Assembly: GCA_963920635.1 (NCBI GenBank)
Contig: OY987298.1
Span: 20,803,647 to 20,867,646 of the forward strand
DNA length: 64,000 bases
Direction of reading: 5' to 3'
Source of the DNA: Pseudeuparius sepicola
Lineage: Eukaryota; Arthropoda; Insecta; Coleoptera; Anthribidae
Every line of letters begins with the position of its first letter. Within the stretch, counting starts at the first letter, position 1. Below are positions 21,890 through 33,555 of this stretch, piece by piece. The translations under genes and the position numbers were made by a program. The notes beneath the pieces were generated by a model, which searched no databases, had not been told where the DNA came from, and saw only the letters and a program-made list of their open reading frames with translations.

Positions 21890-22852
21890 CTACGGTAAAG
21901 GATAGGCGTTCTTTTTCGTAACTTTATTCAACGCACGGTAATCTACGCAAAATCTAAAAGTGCCATCCGACTTGGCTACCAGAAGGACAGGTGCCGACCA
22001 TGCGGACTTCGACCCTTCGATCACTCCAAGATGTAACATTTTAGTCACTTCTGCATCAATGCGTTCCTGAACTATTGGTGACACACGGTATGCTCTTTGT
22101 CTAATGGGCTGTGAAGTTACCTCAATTCGGTGTTCAACCAAATTTGTTTTTCCTAAACCCTTACTTAACAGTGGCAAGTACTTATCAGTTAAAACATCTA
22201 ATCTTTTCTGTTGTTCGGCAGACAAATGTTCCTTCGAAACAACGGCATAAATCTCCTTCACCTCATCGGCACTTAAACAATCTGGTGTAACAAAATCTAA
22301 CCGATAAGTTCCCCTGACTAAATTCGGTATCAGACCCATGGTAATAAAGAAATCTACTCCAAGAATAAGGGTATGTGGTAGACTCGGAACAACTAAGACA
22401 TCCATCACTCGAACCCGATCATTCAGCTTAAACGGTAACTTCACTGTGCCTATAACTGGACAAGTCTCATTGTTCGCAATTACACACGAGCTAATTGACG
22501 ATTTTTCTAAGACAAGGTTAAAATCCGCCAATCTCTCCCAACCATATTGCCCAAGTACTGTGGAATTGGCTCCACTGTCCAACAAGCCTACAAACAGGCG
22601 ACCCAAAATCTCGGTTTCTAAATAGGGCCGGTTGTCCTTCTCGCGTCTCAAGAACATATAAGAAAGGCGAACCAGAGCAGGGTTGTCGCTTCCCCGAGTG
22701 TCAACTGAAAATACATTGACCGTAGTGGTCGGATCGGTTCCATCAACTTTGAAGTTGTCATTCGGTCTGTAAGGTAAAGGGGCTGCGGAAGACTCAGCCG
22801 CTGCACGGCAGCCCATTAGCGACGGCTGACTTCGTTTCCCGCACACAAACAC
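21890..22852 (-). CDS. Gypsy element 2 protease and RT N-terminal part, copy B
   Basis: Identical in translation to the 17862-18824 frame: protease D92-S93-G94, RT start and a TAG after YPLP. It overlaps the gag frame by 37 bases. Confidence 0.8.
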   Translation of the reverse strand: MFVCGKRSQPSLMGCRAAAESSAAPLPYRPNDNFKVDGTDPTTTVNVFSVDTRGSDNPALVRLSYMFLRREKDNRPYLETEILGRLFVGLLDSGANSTVLGQYGWERLADFNLVLEKSSISSCVIANNETCPVIGTVKLPFKLNDRVRVMDVLVVPSLPHTLILGVDFFITMGLIPNLVRGTYRLDFVTPDCLSADEVKEIYAVVSKEHLSAEQQKRLDVLTDKYLPLLSKGLGKTNLVEHRIEVTSQPIRQRAYRVSPIVQERIDAEVTKMLHLGVIEGSKSAWSAPVLLVAKSDGTFRFCVDYRALNKVTKKNAYPLP

Positions 22853-23547
22853 CTATTAGTGGTGACATTTGGAGCACCACACCTACTGCATTTTATCGGT
22901 GACTGACAGTATCTCAAAATATGTCCAATTTGATTGCAATTAAAACATCTCACCTGTCCACGACCTGTATTACGGTTCAAACCTAAGTCTCGGACCGGAG
23001 TATTCTGAGACGAAGCAGGCTCATTAACAGATTCTCCGACAAAATTTGGCGGGGGTTCACTAAAATCCATACAATCGACATTGGGGCTGAAAAACCAGTT
23101 AGTAACGGTGTTAACTCTTGTAAAACTTTGGTTGCTAGTAGGTCTACGCACAGCCCTAGAAGGTTCAATAAAGGCCCTAGGGTTTCCTGAAGGAGTGACA
23201 TATTGGCGGGCTCGCCAATGAGCTTCTTCCACCATTCTACTTAATCTCAAAAGATCATCCACTGATCTGATATCATACAACGCTAGAGTGGTCTGTAAAT
23301 GCGGCAAAAGATTTTTCCGGATCATGTTCACCCTTTCAACCTCCGATGGTTTATTAGCTAATTTCAAGAACATACTTTCTATCACCGACACATATGACAC
23401 GACTTTCTCATCCGGGTGCTGCATTCGTTTTCGGATGTCATCCCACAACGTCAGTTCATATCCATGAGGTAGAAAATCATTTCTCAAACACTGTACCAGA
23501 TGATCCCAACTTTGAAAAGAATGCTTTCGCGGTTTGAACCACAACAA
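22816..23547 (-). CDS. Gypsy element 2 Gag, C-terminal part with zinc knuckle, copy B
   Basis: Identical in translation to the 18788-19519 frame: capsid-like helices, the CCHC knuckle and the extra Cys-rich motif. Confidence 0.8.
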   Translation of the reverse strand: MLWFKPRKHSFQSWDHLVQCLRNDFLPHGYELTLWDDIRKRMQHPDEKVVSYVSVIESMFLKLANKPSEVERVNMIRKNLLPHLQTTLALYDIRSVDDLLRLSRMVEEAHWRARQYVTPSGNPRAFIEPSRAVRRPTSNQSFTRVNTVTNWFFSPNVDCMDFSEPPPNFVGESVNEPASSQNTPVRDLGLNRNTGRGQVRCFNCNQIGHILRYCQSPIKCSRCGAPNVTTNRCLCAGNEVSRR

Positions 23548-23567
23548 AGCATCACCTCGGAAAAGTT

Positions 23568-24008
23568 CTACGGCTGACTGGAAAAGTTGTTCCTTGGAAA
23601 CTCTCCTCGACTCAAGTCTTCGATACGTTCAAGAAACGTGGTCACATTGTTTGTTCCATCGAAGGATACATTCCATTTGTTCAAGTTCAAGAAAGTATTC
23701 TGTGGCATCCACTCTCGCTTCTCTGAGCAGGGACATGACCGGCAAGACTGGTGATTCGAAACGTTACTGTCAAAATTTAAATCCCGATTCAAAGGGTTCC
23801 TCTCAAAAATGTAGTCTCTATTTAGACTTTGTAACGGTTCATTAGCATATTGTCCTGTTAGTACATCTTGGAACAAAGGCCGAGATTCACGCGAACTTCG
23901 CGGACGAGTTTGCACAAAATTAGAAAAATTTACATTACTTTCCGGAAGATGAGATGAATTAGGAAAGGTCTGATCTGCAAAAGACACTCTTCGGTTCACA
24001 GGTTGCAC
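23568..24008 (-). pseudogene. Gypsy element 2 Gag middle fragment, copy B
   Basis: Identical in translation to 19540-19980. The same frame break toward the capsid ORF is present in both units, so it predates the duplication. Confidence 0.65.
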
Positions 24009-24031
24009 ACGATCTCGACTACTTCGGGGTA

Positions 24032-24556
24032 TTACATTACATTACTAACGGTGACAGGACTTCTCACATAAGCTGAAAGAACAGGGGCAGGTTGCGAGAC
24101 CACTGGTAACGGACTATTCGCTTGCTCGACAAACATCAACGACGGTAGACTTGAGTTCACGGTGCCTGGCTCGGTCAAAATATTAGCTGCCAGAGGACTA
24201 GCTCTCGGAGCTCTCGAGACCAACTCATGACCCAGCAGATTCCCCTCTGGAGGATCCATGACTACGTTCCCGGTACCCTGTATATCTGGGATGGCATCCC
24301 CATTGTTAGGTAAATCTAGCAGGGACACACGTGTCTCATCACCCTGCTCAACTCTACTTTCTTCACTTTGAATGCTATCGGCATTGCTAACCTCTGCTCT
24401 ATGAATAAATTTCAAATCCAACCGGATCATCAAGTTACGGCACCTCTTAAGAAAATTGTCCCGTGAAACCCTAGCCTCCTCATCTTCTGTTATTATCCTC
24501 TGTAGTCTACCCTCAATATGTGCAGCCCGAGTGCCCCAGGTAGCGTACTCATTCAA
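24032..24556 (-). CDS. Gypsy element 2 Gag N-terminal region, copy B
   Basis: Identical in translation to 20004-20528. In this unit the native upstream leader and primer binding site are still attached. Confidence 0.5.
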   Translation of the reverse strand: MNEYATWGTRAAHIEGRLQRIITEDEEARVSRDNFLKRCRNLMIRLDLKFIHRAEVSNADSIQSEESRVEQGDETRVSLLDLPNNGDAIPDIQGTGNVVMDPPEGNLLGHELVSRAPRASPLAANILTEPGTVNSSLPSLMFVEQANSPLPVVSQPAPVLSAYVRSPVTVSNVM

Positions 24557-25643
24557 CCTATTACAGGATCAATCTCAACGGCCGGGGGAGCTGTACACCA
24601 CCAGCTCGCTCTCCACGTAGCGTTTCCCTCAACAGTTGTCGGTTTTATTGCAAATTATTTCTTATTTGCACCCCTCTAACACCTAACTCGTATGCCGCTT
24701 CATCAGCTCGTAGACTATTAACATCCATTTCGTATTACGGAAAATTTAGCCCAAAATAAATCTTCAAAAACCCGGTAAATTTGCTCTACCCTCTAAGTTG
24801 GGACAGGCTGTAGAGTAGGCAGGTCCGGTCAACTGTGACAGGCTGTACAATACGCCACTTTCAGTATTCCGAGAAAAAAAACGGACGCTCAAACCTAAGG
24901 TTTCCTACCACGAATGAAAAGACAAAAAAAAATTCCGAAACCCGAGAGCTGTAGCACTGCACTCAATATTACGAATAACAAAAAGCAGAAAAAAAAATTG
25001 CTACTTTTCCTGTTAAGTGTCTCTTACTGTCTTAAACGATCTTTGCAAAAGCCCTAAAGCTTCCTCGGAACAATTTGTTTACCGGCTTGTAAACTAGTAA
25101 CTTTCTTGGTCTTAAACTGTACTTAAACGTGTTCACACACATATACCTCCTAACATATATATAATTCGAAATTTCAGTACACTTTTTTCTAACTACCTAC
25201 ACTACCCTAAACAATAATAAAAACTAGGCGCGGCAATGTAAAAAAAATTACGGAAGTACAACAATTTCCCCCTCCAATAAAAAATTTTTTTAGTCTAGTC
25301 TCGAGACTCACACTTAAAAAAAAATTCTTAAAACATCTATAACCGACCAAGCGAACAACAATTACATTTATAACCAACTATATAACAATAACATTAACTT
25401 TACTACCAACCATACAGTTCCGGCAGCAAAACAACAAAAAAAAAACACCGGTCGTTTGCACCTGTCTGCAAGTTTTACTCTCAGTATCGCAGAACGGAAG
25501 GAATCCAAAATACAGTACAAGCCGCATATAACCGGCACTTAATTACCACTAAACCAAAAATACCAAACAGCAGCACTCTTAACGGGGTATAAACGGAGTC
25601 TACAGAAAAACTATACCACCAAACCACACCACCACCAACAAGA

Positions 25644-25656
25644 ACGTTGGGCGCCA
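25644..25656 (-). other. Primer binding site complementary to tRNA-Lys 3' end
   Basis: On - it reads TGGCGCCCAACGT, identical to the first 13 bases of the Lys-1,2-type retroviral primer site. It is preceded by ...CACCCTACCAAAAG, where the 5' LTR should end in CA. It lies about 1.09 kb upstream of the gag start of copy B. Confidence 0.75.
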
Positions 25657-25660
25657 CTTT

Positions 25661-27670
25661 TGGTAGGGTGTAAAAGGGGGAAAGACAAGAGTTTTAATTT
25701 TTCATGAATTTTAATTAATTTACGGAAAACTGTCATCCTCAAGAAAATAGTAATAACAGGGTTCCGTGCTTGAAGAGCTTAATTATATTGACAAATAAAA
25801 AAAAATACCCTAACGCAAGAATTTGTTTTTACGTGCGCCACTGAAGGTATGACTAGTTATAACTTATGTTTGTTGTAATGATTTTAAGAAAACTATTGTA
25901 GTAAAATTATACGCTAGCTTGTGGCCCACGGGTAGCTCCAGTCGGCGGGGGGAGTAGGTTTGTGGTGGTGGCAGGGCTTCAAAATGAAAACAAGGAACAC
26001 TATTTTGGTTAACAATAATAAATATAATAAATTTATAATATAATTAGGTATAATGAATTAAAGCTGTATTAAAAATATGTAAAGGTAATTCTAAAAGGGG
26101 GGGGGTTAGTACGGTTAATTAATTAGGCCTGTTTAAATAACTAAGCTGGTCTTATATGTGCGAACTCGTTACGGCGATCGGAAGATATTTCACTTAACGG
26201 ACGGTTGACCAATCTTTTAAGACTCGGTGAAATTGAGATTTAAATAGAAATCGAATATTGAGTGCTACTCCTAGAGTGCTACTGTTTTTCCCTTCCCTAA
26301 AATCTTACGACTACAACTTATCTGTCCCGAGCCTCCAATCTACGTTGACAAGAGCTATGATCCTGGAAGCTCCAACCCAGGGCTACAATCCCACGCAGCG
26401 GTTACGGTACAAGACTGCACCAACAGCCCAGGCTAGACGGCAACCAGACAGGTCCGGAACGAAGACGTGGACAGACTAAATCCAATATTGACCGGCAGGA
26501 ACATACAGTACCTACGCCCGTCCACACACGGACCGACGGAGCTGGACACTGAACAGGACAGACAGACAGACAGGCACAGGCGGACAGACACACAGACACA
26601 GGCCCTAAAAGAAGAACCATGTCATAATATACCAAAATGAAATATGGCAAGGTCCGGAAATATTAACTCACTTAGATATTGTGTGGCCTCTGGCGACCTT
26701 CGGAGTAACTTAATGTCCAAAGGATTGTATCATCCACAGCTGGAAAGAAAGTAGCTGGTGAAATGGCGGCACGTGGCCGTGAAGGTCAAGGCTTACGAAG
26801 GTGCATCTGAAGAAATCGGCAATATCCGACGAATCAGTTGTCGAAATGAAGAATAACCTACTTCGGTTCTTTACACGGCGTTTTCCGATTTATCCGAATT
26901 TATCGATTACTCACGGTACTCAGTCACCATGAATTTTTACGGAGAACACCGGTGCAACCTCTTCAGGCACCCTTGCTGATGGGAAATGCCCGAATTCCAA
27001 GAAGGACCCGGAAATCGGAAATGGTATTGTACGAATGACAGATGACTCACCAGAACCACAAAACATTAAATCTACCAAAAGCACCATTCGAGAACGCTAT
27101 AACCCGGAGGCTATTCAACTTCTATATCTTACCCAGTCGCAACTATATTCATTAGCGGGTATTCCTAATAATCAAACTTGCAAATAAACAACAATTTCAT
27201 TAATCAGCACACAACAATCGTTGCTAAGTAGCCAAAACCCCCAGCTGACAAGGCCCATTAGAAGAAGAAGAATCTACAACCGGCCGGCAAAATATACTAA
27301 ATGTCAAACCAATAATAACCTCACTTAATTTATCTGCCAATCATTATCCAAACAAGGGTTCGAGAAAATAGGAAATGGAACTTTTCTCATGGTCTCTGGC
27401 ATGGTAATTCACACACAGCACCCACTAAAAACCCCATTGTATATCTCAAAAATATTCCACAGGTATCAAACGGTGAAATTCTGAGAATCAAACCCAGGCA
27501 AAGGAGCAAATGACTGCCAAAATTACTAGCACTTCCCAGCAGCACCAAGGCCTCGTATACAGGCAAAAACTGAATCTCAAATTGTAAAAAGCTACTGGCA
27601 ATGGCACTAGCTTTTTTAATATGGGGGAAGGTGTTATATTAGGCCTCTTCTTAAAGTCACCTCCAAACAA
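25661..27670. other. Non-genic stretch, probably including the 5' LTR of retrotransposon 2
   Basis: The first part must contain the 5' LTR next to the primer site, but its outer end is not identifiable without a second copy. Imperfect CAGA/CACA repeats lie at about 26556-26605. Several short frames (26258-26479, 26402-26650, 27488-27670) lack motifs and are not called. Confidence 0.4.
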
Positions 27671-27839
27671 TGTTTCATATATCTATTAACTTATATCATA
27701 TTTCTGCTCATTCAGCGCCTACTTCAAACGAAGCCTATTATTTTCTTCTTAAACTTTGCATTGTCAACAAACCAAGCATATTTTCTGCCTAGCCATTTCC
27801 AGAAGCTACACCTGCAGCTAAGAGCTCAGGTCTTTGTTC

Positions 27840-28012
27840 AACACTAGTATATAAGTAGATGAGTACTGTATTAAGTAGTCGGTTGATAGCAAGTCTTGCT
27901 GCTCGTTACTCTGTCCATTTTATGGGTAACTGTAATTTGTGTGTGTAAATAAAATAAATAGTTTTTAAAAAACCGTTTACCATCTCGGCTCGTTAACATG
28001 TATATACCCACC
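27840..28012 (+). promoter_or_regulatory. Possible solo-LTR-like promoter and polyA region
   Basis: TATATAAGTAGATGAG (about 27849) is followed about 50-130 bp later by an initiator-like TTGATAGC tract and AAATAAAATAAATAG, then ACCTCGGCA. TATA box, short transcribed region and clustered AATAAA in that order resemble an LTR U3-R-U5. No partner LTR, TSD or primer site was found, so the call is tentative. Confidence 0.25.
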
Positions 28013-28124
28013 TCGGCACTGTTCTTTTTTATGACTTATGTCGTTTATTTGCCTCGGCCAGAGGCCTCCGAAACTAAATTTCATAAAAAGTAGAACTTCA
28101 GTGGCTTGGTACATAAATAACTAT

Positions 28125-28446
28125 TGACTACGTTTATCTCGTGACAACTCGATCTGATTGAAATGGATCGGATTGAGTTATGTCAAATCTTTTATAATTC
28201 TACGTTTACATCATCAGTATTGAATCCTTTGGTTTTCAATCCTCTCTAGGGACATTAACTTATTATACTTATTCCACAGTAGGTTGGTGCATATTCTGGA
28301 CAACTTCTATTTGGAAATAGCGGCTTGACTTGAAATTTTAAATATGATTGATTCAATCTGTAGGATTTACGCCGTCTATTTTAGTCCGCTCCAGTGAATT
28401 CAAACCTCTCTCAATCGGATCGAACGCTTCGAGATAAACGTAGTCA
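28125..28446. mobile_element. Short MITE (TGACTACGTTTATCTCG ends)
   Basis: Ends TGACTACGTTTATCTCG and its complement, followed inward by a second matched block around GATC(C/T)GATTGA. The 322-bp interior is non-coding. Target duplication is not clear. It stands alone in this window. Confidence 0.65.
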
Positions 28447-29638
28447 TAGTCTATAATATCTTCCCTGAAATTCGTTGATTAGGAGCAAACGGGAGCAGTA
28501 TCAAAAAAGATAAGACACTAAACAAATACAATGCATCCTTTGCACTGTGTGCATTGTAGATTAGCTGTTACTCGCTATCGCTATTTTTCTAGTAATTTTC
28601 AAGTTCAAGAGACACAGGGTGTCATTAAAAAGTTATGTTAAAGTATACACTTTTGCATAAGGTGAAAGCTTACAAAAATGTGATTGATCCGTGTCTCGCA
28701 TTTTAACTAACTAATTAATGGCTTGCTACAAGCGACTTTTAAATCTGATATAATTTCTAAAGTCCTTTAAAGTCCTCTTGAAAGTCCCATTTTAACCAAC
28801 TTATTATGTAATTTTAGAGTGGCATTTGTAAGCTAATGCAAATTATTTTTCCACGTTCTACCTGATGTCGTAGAAATATTGCCATGTTTTCTGAAACACT
28901 CCTAAGACAGAAAATTTTGCAAAGAATTGCTTATCTGAAAAAAAAGGGTTAATTACGAACCCACTAAATCAAACCAAGCGAATAAAGTCGCAGAACGGAC
29001 CTCGTGAAAAAAAAAAGGATGGACTGCTCTTCCAATAAATTATGCAAACTGGATAAGGATATTTCAAATTCGTTCTTTATATCCGAGTGTTCGTTATGTC
29101 CGGTGGCCGTTTTAGACGGATTTGACTATACCTACAGGTTAATTATAAATCGAATCCCTATGAACATTTTCTAATGACAAAGAGAGAGAGAGAGAGAGAG
29201 AGAGAGAAAACCGAGCGTTGCCAATCTCCACTAAAATTTAAAATATATAGGTAATATTTTGTATCTTATGATTTTGCTTCTATCCTGTGGTGTTTTTTAA
29301 TACACCCATCTTTATTTATCAAATATTTATCAACAGTTACATACGTTATAGAAAATTATCGAGCCCCTCGTAATATGTTTAAATATAGATTATCAACAAA
29401 CAAAAAAAACGTCAACGATCTCGACCATCTACTCTTATTTAAATCGTGCAAACGCCAGTGTATAGTTCCAGGTGGACGGCAGATTTCAAGGTGACAACAT
29501 AATAATAATTTCACAATGACATAAAATATATTTGTGTAGTTTAGCACTGCTTGAACATTTATCACCAACATAACAATTTAGGAATCACTTGCAGTTTTAA
29601 ATTAGGTAAGTAATAATAATTATTTAGTACATAACATA
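28447..29638. other. Non-genic AT-rich stretch with (AG)n
   Basis: No gene supported. An (AG)13 microsatellite lies at 29181-29206. A lone ACACAGGGTGTCATTAAAAAG near 28614 looks like one end of an otherwise missing element. Confidence 0.6.
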
Positions 29639-30794
29639 CAGGGTTTCCCAAGGAAAACTTGACCCCCCAAAAATTTGAAAACCGAAAAATATTTGAAAAT
29701 TCGCCGAGACCCGTCGATTTTTATTCTTGGAGGGAGCTTTTTTGACAGTCAAGCCAACCCGATATGTTCATCCCGCTACTCCCTAGCAACCCCAACTTTA
29801 AAATTTCAAATGGAACTACCCCCCTTGTGGCCCATCAGTTTAAAGCCCTTTTTTATTGCTAATACAGTGATGTATCGTTTTTAGAATGCTGTTGAGATTT
29901 GACAGAATTATTGGCTAAAAACTGAAAGTTGACAATCAACTGTACGCGTAGTAATTTCTACACAAATGCCCGCCACTAATAAGTTTTTTTCCTACTACAC
30001 ACGACTAGTCACAAATGAAAAAGCTGAAGCAAAACAAAAAAATTTCATAGAACTTAATATCTTTTTAAAATATGTAACAAAATATGTAACAAAAAATCTC
30101 TGTCACAAAAAAAAGTTCCCCTTTTTTTGCTTGTAACCACGAAATCGTTAGTTTCAGCCTGCTATTGAAACTGGAAACGTATTTTCGAAATGGTTTATTC
30201 TATCGCGGAAAGGGTAGAAATTGTTGCAATTTGTTATCGAAATCATAATTGTGCTAAAGCTACAGCACGAATTGCAACAATTTCTAGCCTTTCCGCGATA
30301 GAATAAACCGTTTCAAAAACACTTTCAATCGCAGGCTGAAACTAACGATTTCGTAGTTACCAGCAAAAAAACGGGGACTTTTTTTCTGACAGTGACTTTT
30401 TGTTATTTTAAAAAGATATAAGATTTGAATTCGTATGAACTTTTTTGTTTTGCTTCAGCTTTTTCATTTGTGACTTTTTTGTGAACTGATCGACACGTCA
30501 ATAAAAACTAGGTGATTTGGTCGTGTGTAGTAGATAAAAAACTTATTAGTGGCGAGCATTTGCGTAAGAAATTACTACGCGTACAGTGGATTGTCAACTT
30601 TCAGTTTTTAGCCAATAATTCTGTCAAATCTCAACAGAATTCTAAAAACGATACATCACTGTATTCGCAATAAAAAGGGCTTTGAACTGATGCACCACAA
30701 GGGGGGTAGTTCCATTTGAAATTTTAAAGTTTAAAGTCAAATATATTTCGGTTTTCTAATTTGGGGGGGGTCAAGTTTTCGATGGGAAACCCTG
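29639..30794. mobile_element. Foldback element carrying a DUF4817-like transposase start in its arms
   Basis: Ends CAGGGTTTCCCA and complement with TA target duplications (29637-29638 and 30795-30796). Each arm is close to 580 bp, and the pair is interrupted only by a few dozen bases near 30250. The left arm contains an ATG-initiated coding start (30190) and the right arm its inverted copy. The element therefore looks like an inverted duplication of the 5' end of an autonomous transposon. Confidence 0.8.
30190..30306 (+). pseudogene. Transposase N-terminus (DUF4817-like helix-turn-helix), hairpin-truncated
   Basis: It reads MVYSIAERVEIVAICYRNHN then CAKATAR, close to the DUF4817 N-terminal DNA-binding motif of insect transposon proteins (xYSxxERVEIVxxY...N...A.R). 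After about 27 residues the hairpin turns and the reading continues into the antisense arm, then TAA. The inverted copy in the other arm has ACG in place of the ATG. It is not a functional gene. Confidence 0.65.
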
Positions 30795-31265
30795 TACTAC
30801 TATTAACATATATAATAAATTATTTAGTACATATAATTTTTTCTATTTATAAAAAGGGTTCCAGCGATTATCTAGTTTTATGTTCTATCCCTCAATCGAG
30901 GAGAGATTTTTAGTAGATTTTCTTTTCCTCCCATCAAAAACAACATCCTAACTTCGGGAGGAACACGAAAAATTTATATTGTTCATCTGTGATGCATCCT
31001 ATATACCTAAACGAAGATGGTTTCTTCATGTAGCAATGTACACTCTACATTTTACTGTATCAAACAAGGAGGTCCAGATGTAGAAAACACCTTTTTATCA
31101 TAAATTTCAAACGAAATGATCTAAATAGTTCAGAAGTTTCAGAAACAGAGCTGACCATTAGCTAGATACTTCCTTCATTTAAATTACTTTAAAAAATATA
31201 TTTGTAGTCAAAAACAGTTGAAAGTGTCGGTAAGAAAAGTGTTTAACTGGCATAAGTTGTTATTA

Positions 31266-33140
31266 TAGTCCTGGAGCCCGTGTACAAAAATTGCAACGAT
31301 TTCGGGCAGTTTCATTCGATTGTACCCACATTGTGCAGCAACGTTTGGGGTGTCAGCTGGCTAGGTGGCGGTGGGGGTAGTTGCTAAGGGGTTGCAAACA
31401 CATGAACAAATCTTTTTTTTTTTCAAGTTTTCTTTTATTTTTCCTAAAGGACGACAGATATGGCAGACATATTTGGTACAGTTTAGACACACAAATTCGG
31501 CTTTTCTACTTCCACTAGTGCCGGAGAGGCGGGGGTCAACCATCTCAACCACTGGAAAAGTAATATTTTTCTGCCTTAATTAAATTTTCCAATCAATTCT
31601 AAGAAAAAAAGTTTCTTGACTTTTTTCGAAAAATTTACTTTTTTTGAAAAATTAATTATTTTGTGTATTAATTTTTTTAGCAGATGAAAATTAAAGTAGG
31701 TGCAGGCTTTTGAAATTTTGCACACCTACTCAGTTTTTAATTCTGAATAACTTTCCTTCATAACATTTTGTCATAAAACCTACATAAAGGGCACTTTACT
31801 GGTGCAAAAAAATGGCTTTTTCCAAATTTCCAAGACACACGATTTTTTGAATCTAGAAATCCTTTTTGTAGGTTTTATGGCAAAATGTTGTCAAGGTAAG
31901 TTGTTCAAAATTAAAAACTGAGTAGGTGTGGAAAATTTCAAAAACCTAGACCTACTTTGATTTTCTTCTGGCCAGCATGAAACTTTTATGAACGGAAAAT
32001 TATAATCAGTAATTACAAAAAGGGGATTTTTTTCATATAAACATGTATCGAAATCCTAGCGGTTTGCATTATACAAAGCGTCAAAGTTCAATTTTTTTTA
32101 ACTTTTCTTTTATTTCTCCTAAAGGACGACAGCTACGACAGAGATATTTTGCACAGTTTAGACACACATTAAATTCTATAAATAAAATTAATTTGACCTC
32201 TCTACTTCCACCAGTGACTGTGACGCGGGGGTCAACCATCACATTTTTTAGTAAAAAAATGATACGCCACTGGAAAAGTAATCTTTTTGCTTACACTAAA
32301 TTTAACCAATTCTAAAAAACAAGTATTCTTGACTTTCTATCGAAAAATGTACCGTTTTTGAAGCGTTTTAAATTTTTCTTGCAGAAGAAAATCAAAGTAG
32401 GTCTAGGTTTTTGAAATTTTGCACACCTACTCAGTATTTAATTCTGAACAACTCTCCTTGACAACATTTTGCCATAAAACCTACAAAAAGGATTTCTAGA
32501 TTCGAAAAATCATGCGTCTTGGAAATTTTGAAAAAGCTAATTTTTGCACCAATAAAGTGCCCTTTATGTAGGTTTTATGACAAAATGTTATTAAGAAAAG
32601 TTATTCAGAATTAAAAACTGAGTAGATGTGCAAAATTTCAAAAGCCTACACGTACTTTGATTTTATTCTGCTAAAAAATTTAATACACAAAATAATTAAT
32701 TTTTCAAAAAAGTACATTTTTCGAAAAAAGTCAAGAATACTTTTTTTCTTAGAATTGATTGGAAAATTTAGTGAAGGCAGAAAATATTACTTTTCCAGTG
32801 GCGTACAATTTTTTTTATTGAAAAATATGATGGTTAATCCCCGCCTCTCCGGCACTGGTGGAAGTAGACAAGCCGAATTATATTAAGTTCATAGCATTTA
32901 ATGTCTGTCTAAACTCTACCAAATATGTCTGCCATATCTGTCGTCTTTTAGGAAAAATAAAAGAAAACTTGAAAAAAAAATTGATTTGTTCACGTGTTTG
33001 CAACCCCTTAGCAACTACCCCCACCGCCACCTAGCCAGCTGACACCCCAAACGTTGCTGCACAATGTGGGTGCAATCGAATGGAAATATAAAGAAACTAT
33101 CCGATAATCGTTGCAATTTTGTACACGGGCTCCAGGACTA
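31266..33140. mobile_element. Hierarchical palindromic element (TAGTCCTGGAGCCC ends)
   Basis: Ends TAGTCCTGGAGCCCGTGTAC and complement, with TA on both sides. Outer arms include the GCAACGTTTGGGGTGTCAGC block. Inside, a subunit starting CCTAAAGGACGACAG occurs three times (near 31444 and 32119 on +, near 32950 on -). A smaller palindrome with GTAGGTTTTATG(A/G)CAAAATG occurs twice (31690-31975 and 32385-32670). No coding is credible. Confidence 0.8.
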
Positions 33141-33555
33141 TAATCGAACCTGTAAAGTAACGTGAAGATATGAACTACATATTATTTAAATTATATAAAT
33201 ATATAAATATTAGATTTAGTGAGCGTAAGAGATTACAATATTTAGTCCTTTTCGCCTTTGGAAATGTTTACATAATATAGAGTGATTCTATATTTTATGC
33301 GACTTTTGACAAAAATATCAATTTTAGTTTTATATAAAGTTAATATGTACTAAGCTCACTAAATTGAAGAACTTCAAGTTTATATCAAGATAAGTTATCA
33401 AATAGTTTTATCGATTTTGTTCTATTACATTGTAGTCAGGCCATTTATATATGGTAACCATACATTTTTATAAGTACCTATTATTTGCTACAAATTCCTA
33501 AGGCTATTAATGGTACCAACTTGAACCCGAATATTTCGTAATGAAAGTTTTCTAA
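33141..33555. other. AT-rich spacer, nothing recognised
   Basis: No ORF, repeat copy or splice-associated sequence was identified before the start of the duplicated P450 unit. Confidence 0.6.

Larger units (their letters stand above)
20989..25016. repeat. 4.03-kb tandem duplication, unit B
   Basis: Second head-to-tail unit, 4028 bp against 4027 in unit A because of the extra G near 21857. Only this unit continues into the leader and primer site at 25017-25656, so it sits at the original 5' side of the - strand element. Near-identity means very recent duplication or an assembly error. Confidence 0.9.
21361..25660 (-). mobile_element. Gypsy-type retrotransposon 2 (tRNA-Lys-primed), 3'-truncated
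   Basis: Reading on -, the order is LTR edge and primer site (25.65 kb), about 1.1 kb of leader, gag, protease and RT, then truncation near 21361 by fusion to a + strand Gypsy fragment. Lys-type priming with a long leader is known from Osvaldo-like and gypsy-like elements. The 5' LTR outer end could not be placed because no second LTR remains. Unit A (17334-20988) is a duplicate without leader. Confidence 0.8.

Noticed and set aside
26258..26650. Two overlapping frames near imperfect CAGA repeats
   Set aside because: Low-complexity Cys/Ser-rich translation from a microsatellite-like tract.
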